Of a stretch of 11,671 bases of DNA, positions 6,986 through 11,665 are shown piece after piece. Source of the stretch: DATEMK01 sp035275625 (GTDB lineage: Bacteria > Bacteroidota > Bacteroidia > AKYH767-A > OLB10); assembly GCA_035275625.1 (NCBI GenBank), contig DATEMK010000265.1:1-11671 (forward strand), given 5' to 3'. Each line of letters begins with the position of its first letter. Position 1 is the first letter of the stretch. The notes beneath the pieces were generated by a model. The model searched no databases and had not been told where the DNA came from. It saw only the letters and a program-made list of their open reading frames with translations. The position numbers and the translations under genes were made by a program.

Positions 6986-7017
6986 AAAACCGTTCGCCTG
7001 TGGCGGACGGTTTTTTT
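6986..7017. terminator. Strong hairpin with T-run in the coaX / T9SS-cargo divergent spacer
   Basis: A 13-bp stem (6986-6998 with 7002-7014, one G-T pair) with a TGT loop is followed by a T-run. It has the form of an intrinsic terminator, but no plus-strand gene ends upstream; it may block read-through or antisense transcription, or simply be another CCGCC/GGCGG palindrome. It rules out the GTG at 7000 as a sensible start for the next gene. Confidence 0.55.
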
Positions 7018-7020
7018 GTT

Positions 7021-7028
7021 TACATTTG
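7021..7028 (+). promoter_or_regulatory. Possible -7 box (TACATTTG) of the T9SS cargo gene
   Basis: TACATTTG is an exact match to the Bacteroidota TAnnTTTG -7 element. It ends only 4 bases before the ATG at 7033, so transcription would begin at or next to the start codon, giving a leaderless or nearly leaderless mRNA. No clear -33 TTG is visible, because the upstream bases form the hairpin. Confidence 0.4.
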
Positions 7029-7032
7029 GTTG

Positions 7033-8004
7033 ATGAAAAAAATTTTACTGTTCTTGTTTTTAATTTCGACCGCTTTCGCGGGAAAAGGGCAGAACCTGGT
7101 GCCGAATGGGGATTTTGAGGGGTATTCTTCTTGTCCTACTTATTATTCGCAGCTATCTAAAGCATTGTATTGGATTAATCCAAATTCTGCAAGTCCGGAT
7201 TATTTTAATACATGTGCAATTCCTGCATCTTTTGTTGACATACCGGATAATCTTTTTGGTTATCAAAATGCTCATGGTGGATCGGCTTATGGAGGGATTT
7301 ATTTATTTGATAACGCAATCGGTACAAATCCCAGTTACCGTGAATATATTGAGGCTCCACTAACATCAACACTTACTGCAAATACTTGTTATCATTTTGA
7401 AATGTTTTTAAGTTTAGGGGATACATGTAAATTTACAACAGATGATATTGGTGTTTATTTTTCTGATACTGCAATCTCCGGCATTACTAATTACTACCCT
7501 TTACCATTTACGCCACAATTAAATAATGTAACAGGATTTTTATTTGATACATTAAACTGGACTTTAGTTGCAGGTGATTATAATGCAAACGGTGGAGAAG
7601 ATTACTTGATTATAGGAAATTTTAAAGATGATTTTATTACAGATACTATTTTAATTAATAATAGCTGGCCAATAGTATACGTCTACATTGATGATGTCTC
7701 CCTCACACTCATGCCCTGCACCGACATCGAAGAACAAAACGAAAACGAAGCAATAAAAATTTATCCAAACCCCGCAAAAGATTTTATAAGTATTTCATTT
7801 ACATTAAAAGAAGCAAAAAATGTGAGTGTGGAGGTGTATGATTTATTCGGAAGATCCCTGATCCGCCCTGGCGGAGAACTAAGGAAATTGCGACACAACA
7901 CTGGGGAAATGAAAATTGATATGAGAAGTTTTCCGGATGGGGTTTATATTGTAGAAATTAATACAGGGGAAGGAATTTACAGGAAGAAAATATTGAAGGA
8001 ATAA
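7033..8004 (+). CDS. Secreted protein with type A T9SS C-terminal sorting domain
   Basis: The 323-residue product starts with a signal peptide (M-K-K-I-L-L-F-L-F-L, cleavage near A-F-A-G-K-G-Q). The body, about residues 21-229, opens N-L-V-P-N-G-D-F-E-G and continues with aromatic, beta-rich sequence (A-H-G-G-S-A-Y-G-G-I-Y, Y-R-E-Y-I-E, I-D-D-V-S-L). This resembles jelly-roll, carbohydrate-binding-like domains of Bacteroidota surface proteins, but no ligand can be assigned. Residues about 241-323 are a T9SS type A domain: I-K-I-Y-P-N-P, V-E-V-Y-D-L-F-G-R, then F-P-D-G-V-Y-I-V-E-I and the basic end K-K-I-L-K-E. It is therefore exported by T9SS and attached to or released from the cell surface. 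Between G-R-S-L-I and G-E-M-K-I there are about 12 extra residues (R278-N289) encoded over a CCGCC/GGCGG palindrome. The middle of the gene is more AT-rich than its ends. I start at the ATG at 7033. Confidence 0.88.
   Translation: MKKILLFLFLISTAFAGKGQNLVPNGDFEGYSSCPTYYSQLSKALYWINPNSASPDYFNTCAIPASFVDIPDNLFGYQNAHGGSAYGGIYLFDNAIGTNPSYREYIEAPLTSTLTANTCYHFEMFLSLGDTCKFTTDDIGVYFSDTAISGITNYYPLPFTPQLNNVTGFLFDTLNWTLVAGDYNANGGEDYLIIGNFKDDFITDTILINNSWPIVYVYIDDVSLTLMPCTDIEEQNENEAIKIYPNPAKDFISISFTLKEAKNVSVEVYDLFGRSLIRPGGELRKLRHNTGEMKIDMRSFPDGVYIVEINTGEGIYRKKILKE
7862..7875. repeat. CCGCC/GGCGG palindrome inside the T9SS sorting domain
   Basis: TCCGCC-CT-GGCGGA is a perfect 6-bp palindrome within the coding region. 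It encodes the I-R-P-G-G-E part of an apparent insertion in the sorting domain and matches the intergenic palindromes at 6066-6080 and 6995-7006 in core sequence. Confidence 0.7.
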
Positions 8005-8031
8005 ATTTTCTGAATTTCCATAAAAAAAAAT

Positions 8032-8039
8032 TACTTTTG
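8032..8039 (+). promoter_or_regulatory. -7 promoter box of the tRNA-Phe locus
   Basis: TACTTTTG fits the Bacteroidota TAnnTTTG consensus exactly. It lies 17 bases before the truncated tRNA-Phe copy and 88 bases before the intact tRNA, which suggests that the truncated copy sits in the position of the original tRNA gene and that the intact one is transcribed from the same promoter. No convincing -33 TTG is visible. Confidence 0.5.
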
Positions 8040-8056
8040 CCGACACTTTGACTTTC

Positions 8057-8110
8057 GGTGACATAGCTCAGTCGGTAGAGCATCCCGATGAAATCGGGAG
8101 TGGCGGTGGT
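8057..8110 (+). pseudogene. Truncated tRNA-Phe-like sequence with replaced anticodon stem
   Basis: The first 26 bases are identical to the intact tRNA-Phe at 8128-8200 (acceptor 5' strand, D arm, base 26). The alignment continues without gaps to the start of the T loop, where it stops in an A-run. The anticodon stem AAGGA/TCCTT is replaced by TCCCG/CGGGA, all five pairs changed with pairing kept, and the loop ATGAAAT still shows GAA as anticodon. The stem extends to a 7-bp palindrome, TCCCGAT/ATCGGGA, around GAA. The T-stem 3' strand and acceptor 3' strand are missing, so it cannot be a functional tRNA. Confidence 0.85.
8074..8102 (+). repeat. 29-nt direct repeat, left copy (partner at 8464-8492)
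   Basis: These 29 bases run from the GGTA of the D loop to the variable loop and recur at 8464-8492 with a single difference (A8088 versus T8478). The two copies are offset by exactly 390 bases and bracket the intact tRNA-Phe and the GIY-YIG gene. Confidence 0.9.
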
Positions 8111-8127
8111 AAAAAAATAATAAAAGC

Positions 8128-8200
8128 GGTGACATAGCTCAGTCGGTAGAGCAAAGGACTGAAAATCCTTGTGTCGGTGGTTCGATTCCACCTGTCACCA
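8128..8200 (+). tRNA. tRNA-Phe (anticodon GAA)
   Basis: A complete 73-base cloverleaf. The acceptor stem GGTGACA (8128-8134) pairs with TGTCACC (8193-8199), with discriminator A8200. The D arm is GCTC/GAGC (8137-8152). The anticodon stem AAGGA/TCCTT (8154-8158, 8166-8170) has loop CTGAAAA and anticodon GAA at 8161-8163. The variable loop is GTGTC, and the T arm GGTGG/CCACC has a loop TTCGATT (8176-8192). CCA is not encoded. It is preceded by a truncated copy of itself and followed after 6 bases by a GIY-YIG nuclease gene. Confidence 0.97.
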
Positions 8201-8206
8201 CAAAAC

Positions 8207-8533
8207 ATGGATTACGTTGACAAATATTTTGTTTACATAATTTGGAGTGATAAATTAAAGAAGTATTATGTTGGTTCTTCTTCTCAGCCAGAAAAAAGAT
8301 TAAAGGAACACAATTATGGAAAGGCAAATTTTACCAGTAAAGGAATTCCATGGAAACTTGTCTATTCAGAGCAATATAATTCAAAAAAGGAAGCCCAGGA
8401 AAGAGAGAGAAGGATCAAACAAATGAAAAGCAAAAAATATATTGAAAATTTAAGGAACAGCTTGGTAGAGCATCCCGTTGAAATCGGGAGTGTCGTCCCG
8501 ATTGATCGGGACTGTCAACCGCAAACAAAATAA
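8207..8533 (+). CDS. Small GIY-YIG domain nuclease with a tRNA-derived C-terminal tail
   Basis: The 108-residue protein begins with the ATG at 8207, 6 bases after the tRNA; a GTG at 8171 inside the tRNA is in frame but would translate tRNA sequence. Residues about 6-83 form a minimal GIY-YIG domain: F-V-Y-I-I (8-12) in place of GIY, Y-Y-V-G-S (20-24) in place of YIG, the conserved R31 in R-L-K-E-H-N, and a glutamate-rich helix (E62, E65) supplying the metal-binding acid. These domains cut DNA in repair and homing enzymes; free-standing short members are common in Bacteroidota, and their substrate is not established. The domain ends near K-Y-I-E-N-L. The last ~24 residues (S85-K108, S-L-V-E-H-P-V-E-I-G ...) are the translation of a tRNA-Phe-like sequence (8459-8520). 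The gene is therefore bracketed by tRNA sequence on both sides. A response regulator starts 16 bases after its stop. Confidence 0.85.
   Translation: MDYVDKYFVYIIWSDKLKKYYVGSSSQPEKRLKEHNYGKANFTSKGIPWKLVYSEQYNSKKEAQERERRIKQMKSKKYIENLRNSLVEHPVEIGSVVPIDRDCQPQTK
8459..8520 (+). pseudogene. 3' tRNA-Phe-like fragment embedded in the GIY-YIG gene
   Basis: From the D loop (AGCTTGGTA) onward the sequence follows tRNA-Phe: GAGC, the TCCCG/CGGGA stem with loop TTGAAAT (anticodon position GAA), variable loop GTGTC, then TGTCAACC, close to the acceptor 3' strand TGTCACC. The T arm is replaced by an 18-base palindrome. The 5' acceptor strand and the first half of the D arm are absent, complementary to the 3'-truncated copy at 8057-8110. 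It includes the right copy of the 29-nt direct repeat (8464-8492). Confidence 0.75.
8495..8512. repeat. GTCCCGAT/ATCGGGAC palindrome
   Basis: A perfect 8-bp stem with a TG loop, taking the place of the T arm in the tRNA-like fragment. The same CCCGAT/ATCGGG core forms the anticodon arm of the copy at 8083-8099 and, with one change, at 8473-8489. From memory this core is a frequent dispersed palindrome in Bacteroidota genomes. Confidence 0.8.
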
Positions 8534-8549
8534 CCTAATAAGTCACCAA

Positions 8550-8963
8550 ATGAATGAAAAAACAACAGCACCTTATCGCTACAAAAGCGTTCTTCTGGTA
8601 GATGACAATGAAATAGATAATTTTATCAATGAAAGAATCATCAACTCCAGCGGGTTTGCAGAGGAAGTGATTGTAAAAAATTCTTCGGATGCCGCCATTG
8701 ATTATTTAAAGGAACAGGAAAATAAACCTGATTCGCTTCCGGGAATCGTTTTTCTTGACCTGAACATGCCGGTGAAGGACGGTTTTGTTTTCCTGCAGGA
8801 TTTTGAGAAACTGGATTCGGGAATTAAAGAAAAGTGCAAAGTGATTGTGCTTTCCTCCTCCATCAGTCCTGATGACATCAACCGGGCTTCCACCAATCCT
8901 TATGTATTGAAGTACATTAACAAGCCCCTGAGCGAAAAGTATCTCGAGGCGGTGAATGTTTAA
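8550..8963 (+). CDS. Single-domain (REC-only) response regulator
   Basis: The 137-residue cytoplasmic receiver protein has all key residues: the acidic pair D18-D19 in L-L-V-D-D-N-E, the phosphoacceptor D70 in V-F-L-D-L-N-M-P-V-K-D-G, Ser102 in V-L-S-S-S (the Thr/Ser switch position) and K125 in Y-I-N-K-P. There is no output domain; the protein ends shortly after the K-P loop. Such stand-alone receivers pass phosphate between histidine kinases and phosphotransfer proteins, or act by binding partners, and are common in Bacteroidota. No kinase gene is in the window, so its partner is unknown. The ATG at 8550 is chosen because upstream codons in frame translate the tRNA-like fragment. It starts 16 bases after the GIY-YIG stop and ends 69 bases before a convergent gene. 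Confidence 0.93.
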   Translation: MNEKTTAPYRYKSVLLVDDNEIDNFINERIINSSGFAEEVIVKNSSDAAIDYLKEQENKPDSLPGIVFLDLNMPVKDGFVFLQDFEKLDSGIKEKCKVIVLSSSISPDDINRASTNPYVLKYINKPLSEKYLEAVNV

Positions 8964-8966
8964 TGT

Positions 8967-8990
8967 CCAAATACCAAATCCCAAATTCCA
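8967..8990. repeat. Heptamer repeat CCAAATN
   Basis: CCAAATA, CCAAATC, CCAAATT and CCA follow each other in 7-nt phase directly after the response regulator stop. Confidence 0.75.
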
Positions 8991-9004
8991 GTTTTCAGGT
9001 TTAA

Positions 9005-9032
9005 TTGAAAATTGATCGTTGGTTATTGATCA
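9005..9032. repeat. Degenerate heptamer repeat TTGNNNN
   Basis: TTGAAAA, TTGATCG, TTGGTTA, TTGATCA in 7-nt phase, running up to the stop codon of the minus-strand gene. With 8967-8990 it fills the convergent spacer; no ordinary terminator is visible there. Confidence 0.6.
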
Positions 9033-10493
9033 TTATTCCTTAATCGGGTTTGCCATTTTACGCATCAGCGCTTCATCCAGCTTTACAAAACGCAAAACAG
9101 GGTGCGATGCAGCATTATTTTTCTCAGTGAATTCAATCCAGATTTCATTTACGCGCTTAATTTTTTTTCGATAGTCAAGCGGTTTAAGAGCCGATTTTAA
9201 AAGTTTGATAAAAAGCGAAGCGGATTCCCACTGCTGCTCATTTTCCGAAATCTGCCTTTTTACACTCGAAATGATCTGGTGACACAAGCCGTCTTCGCCC
9301 ATAATACAATATTGCAATGCCTGGAACAGTTTGGATTCAATGTCGCAGTGCAAATATTTTTTCAGTGAAATGTTATTTCTAAGCTCATTCATGGTTTTTG
9401 CAGCACCCGAAAAATCACCCTGGTAAAATTTTGATACGGCAAGAAACTTTTTAAGAGAAATATAATGATATTCCTCCTGCATGTTAATATCTAAGGTGGG
9501 GGCCAGGGAAGGATTTAAAAAAACAAGACTTTCCAGGTTCTGATCATTCAAATATTTTTCAACTTTAGTATTCAAACATTGAATAATGTAGAAATTCATC
9601 GCATGCATAGGACACATGTTTGGAATAAGCGGATGAATTCTCTCTAAATAAAAATCAGCCCGCACCTGGTTTTGCGTTTTCTGGTAATATTCGAAATACA
9701 GAAAATCAACAATGAACCGTATGCTTTGATAAAATGTATCCTGGCTGTACTTTTCAAAAGTTGCAGTCATTTTCTGGAGCGTACTCTCAATTTCCATCTC
9801 CTGTGATTTCAGGCTGTCGCGGCTGCTTAATACATTGCACTGATAATAAATATTCACAATGCTGTAAAAAACAAACAACCGGTGTGAATCATACATTTCA
9901 CAGATATTGGACAGTTCTCTTTTGAGCAAGATAAGATCTTCCAATGCTTCCCTCTCAAGCGTGAGAAGGTAAGTTCCCATCTTCCGTATGAAACGGAATA
10001 AAATATTTTCCGCTTTGCCAACTGCAAGAGAAAAAGCCACATGCCTTTTATATAAATTATCATAATGGGTATAATCGTCAGTATAAAGATTAAGCTGAGC
10101 AAGGGTTTTATAAACCAATATTAATTCAGTGGATAAATCGTATTCAATAAGCTGTTTCTCCAGGTCAACCAGTGCGCGAATGGAAAATTCGCGATTGGTT
10201 CCGAGTAAATGTGCCGGAATTTTTGCCACTTCATTCATCAGAATGTTCACCGGACTTTGTACCTTATTTGATAATACAGCAGCGATCTTATTATTTAACC
10301 GCGACTTGAGTGTATAATATGCTCCCGGATTTACCTGCAGCATTTCCATCATTTCATCATCGCTTACATCACGACTGCGTGAAGCTTCAAGAATTAAATA
10401 AGGTTTGTTTCTTTTCTTACCTGCAACCTGCATTACAAGTTCATCATATTCGGCATCGCTTAATTTTTTGATTGTTTTGTTTAATACTTCCAT
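9033..10493 (-). CDS. Conserved-type helical protein of unknown function (TPR-like solenoid)
   Basis: I do not recognise a named family for this 486-residue protein. It has no signal peptide and no transmembrane segment, so it is probably cytoplasmic. Residues about 1-75 contain L-S-D-A-E-Y-D-E-L and then D-D-E-M-M-E-M-L-Q-V-N-P-G-A-Y-Y-T-L-K-S-R-L, which has the spacing of a helix-turn-helix-like segment. Residues about 85-480 are almost entirely amphipathic helix with many Leu, Tyr and Phe at regular spacing (for example Y-K-T-L-A-Q-L-N-L-Y, L-K-K-F-L-A-V-S-K-F-Y-Q-G-D-F-S-G-A), as in tetratricopeptide-type solenoids. A protein-interaction role is an inference from that. It converges with the response regulator and has a long non-coding region upstream. 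The ATG at 10493 is the first in frame, and the N-terminus looks natural. Confidence 0.85.
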   Translation of the reverse strand: MEVLNKTIKKLSDAEYDELVMQVAGKKRNKPYLILEASRSRDVSDDEMMEMLQVNPGAYYTLKSRLNNKIAAVLSNKVQSPVNILMNEVAKIPAHLLGTNREFSIRALVDLEKQLIEYDLSTELILVYKTLAQLNLYTDDYTHYDNLYKRHVAFSLAVGKAENILFRFIRKMGTYLLTLEREALEDLILLKRELSNICEMYDSHRLFVFYSIVNIYYQCNVLSSRDSLKSQEMEIESTLQKMTATFEKYSQDTFYQSIRFIVDFLYFEYYQKTQNQVRADFYLERIHPLIPNMCPMHAMNFYIIQCLNTKVEKYLNDQNLESLVFLNPSLAPTLDINMQEEYHYISLKKFLAVSKFYQGDFSGAAKTMNELRNNISLKKYLHCDIESKLFQALQYCIMGEDGLCHQIISSVKRQISENEQQWESASLFIKLLKSALKPLDYRKKIKRVNEIWIEFTEKNNAASHPVLRFVKLDEALMRKMANPIKE

Positions 10494-11017
10494 AGAATAA
10501 TTTTTAATTGGGTGTTTTAAAATAATTGATTTTAGACAGAGTGATACGCAAGCTTTTTTGAAAGGTTTGCTTTTTTAAAAAATTATTTTCTTAAGGAATC
10601 CTTATGCAAAAGTTTTACTTATGAATTTGAAAAAAGTTCTAACGATTTTAACCCTTACAGAAAATTTCATGAAAAAGATTCTTGATTCATTCACTTTATA
10701 TAATAGGTATATTCATTCAGTTATTAAACCACACATTGGCTCCTTAATATACCGTGTTTTCTTGTAAGGTTTTCTCTTAATTTTTCTTAAAAAAGAGTTC
10801 TTACAGGGCGAGTACTTCAAATTGATCTTTCCGTGGGACTAATCTTACGTACTATTTAAAAGTTTTTTTTAAAAATGAAACCTTTTTTCGGGAGAGGAAG
10901 TAAAAATAATTATAATAAAACTGAAACCCTGGGTAACCGTTTGCCGTTTCAAATGAAAAAATCTTACAACTGAAATACATTTCACACATATAGCATATCT
11001 AAAAAACGTAACGAAAG

Positions 11018-11025
11018 TATATTTA
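11018..11025 (+). promoter_or_regulatory. Possible -7 box for the FN3-like protein gene
   Basis: TATATTTA matches TAnnTTTG except for the last base and would give a leader of about 40-45 bases containing the Shine-Dalgarno site. No -33 element is clear. Weak. Confidence 0.25.
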
Positions 11026-11027
11026 CC

Positions 11028-11061
11028 CATAACAAAAAAACATTTATCATAACAAAAAAAC
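11028..11061 (+). repeat. 14-nt direct repeat in the leader region (CATAACAAAAAAAC)
   Basis: CATAACAAAAAAAC occurs at 11028-11041 and again at 11048-11061, exactly 20 bases apart, directly before the Shine-Dalgarno sequence. The spacing is close to two helical turns, which would suit a paired protein-binding site; an A-rich translation enhancer is an alternative. Confidence 0.8.
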
Positions 11062-11067
11062 GGAGGA
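11062..11067 (+). promoter_or_regulatory. Strong Shine-Dalgarno site (GGAGGA)
   Basis: GGAGGA lies 7 bases before the ATG at 11075 and fixes that start. Strong anti-16S complementarity is unusual in Bacteroidota, and no other gene in this window has one. Confidence 0.75.
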
Positions 11068-11074
11068 CAAATTT

Positions 11075-11665
11075 ATGAACACCACTTATGAAGAATCACA
11101 GGATTTTTACAAAATGATTAAGCAAAACCGCCTGGCTATGTATTCCAATCCTAAAAGATATTACAACAGGGACGGACAAAACGGTTCTGCATTTAAATTT
11201 CTATTTCTTATTGAAGCGATTGTCTTTATACTGATGACGCTTACGGTTACATCGGGATTTGCACAGCAAAATGATCCGAATCAAATGCTGCTCGCAAATA
11301 CCACCAGCCCGGGCACCATCTGTAATTATACTACCGTGTATAATTCCGGCAAAGTATTTTTAAACTGGACGGCTAAGAACGAACCGGCCGATTGCATTTA
11401 TATTATAGAGCGTTCAGGCGATGCAAAAGATTTTCAGTCTGTCGGAGTTAAAGAAGGAATCGGTACAGCTATTGAATTATTTTATAGCTGGATGGATGAA
11501 GCACCTCCTGCAGGGTTTGCTTACTACAGGGTTAAGAAAATTGCAAAAGATGGAAATCAATTTTACAGCCAGGTAAATGCTGTGATTAACCAGGGTTCAA
11601 GCTATAACCCGAAAACAAATTATGCGCAGGAGAACACTAAGAAAGCTGTTCCAACCAAACAATAA
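11075..11665 (+). CDS. Membrane-anchored or secreted protein with one FN3-like beta-sandwich domain
   Basis: The 196-residue product has three parts. Residues 1-44 are a charged, Tyr- and Asn-rich N-terminal region. Residues about 45-64 form one hydrophobic segment (F-K-F-L-F-L-I-E-A-I-V-F-I-L-M-T-L-T-V-T) ending S-G-F-A-Q, like a signal-peptide cleavage site. About residues 82-170 carry the pattern V-F-L-N-W-T-A-K-N-E, Y-I-I-E-R-S-G-D-A-K-D-F, Y-Y-R-V-K-K-I-A-K-D-G and Y-S-Q-V-N-A-V. That pattern is typical of the beta-sandwich repeats that precede T9SS sorting domains in Bacteroidota surface proteins. Here no sorting domain follows: the protein ends in a short Asn/Lys-rich tail. The unusually long region before the hydrophobic segment suggests either a type II membrane anchor or a signal peptide with a long start. 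Function unknown. A strong Shine-Dalgarno site supports the ATG at 11075. Confidence 0.82.
   Translation: MNTTYEESQDFYKMIKQNRLAMYSNPKRYYNRDGQNGSAFKFLFLIEAIVFILMTLTVTSGFAQQNDPNQMLLANTTSPGTICNYTTVYNSGKVFLNWTAKNEPADCIYIIERSGDAKDFQSVGVKEGIGTAIELFYSWMDEAPPAGFAYYRVKKIAKDGNQFYSQVNAVINQGSSYNPKTNYAQENTKKAVPTKQ

Larger units (their letters stand above)
10494..11074. other. 581-base AT-rich non-coding spacer between divergent genes
   Basis: The spacer holds the upstream regions of both the helical protein (minus) and the FN3-like protein (plus). A weak hairpin (GCAAGC at about 10551 with GTTTGC, followed by T-rich sequence) and a 33-codon open frame at 10875-10973 are the only internal structures I see. 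Near its right end are a 20-base-spaced direct repeat and a Shine-Dalgarno site. I see no riboswitch or RNA gene that I can name. Confidence 0.6.

Noticed and set aside
8057..8110. Second functional tRNA gene
   Set aside because: It lacks the 3' half of the T arm and the acceptor 3' strand, so no cloverleaf can close.
8171..8206. GTG start for the GIY-YIG gene inside the tRNA
   Set aside because: It would translate the variable loop and T arm of an intact tRNA; the ATG at 8207 gives a normal domain start.
7958..8327. Minus-strand open frames over the tRNA region
   Set aside because: Their residues are antisense translations of tRNA-Phe sequence; such frames recur over tRNA genes and are spurious.
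8207..8533. Group I intron or intein at the tRNA-Phe locus
   Set aside because: No intron core elements or splice motifs are seen, and the intact tRNA is uninterrupted; the flanking copies are duplications, not exons.
10550..10580. Terminator hairpin GCAAGC/GTTTGC with T-run
   Set aside because: Only six pairs including one wobble with an 11-base loop, and no plus-strand gene ends nearby.
10494..11074. Riboswitch or structured RNA in the long spacer
   Set aside because: I found no conserved core that I can name and no strong helices beyond AT-rich ones.
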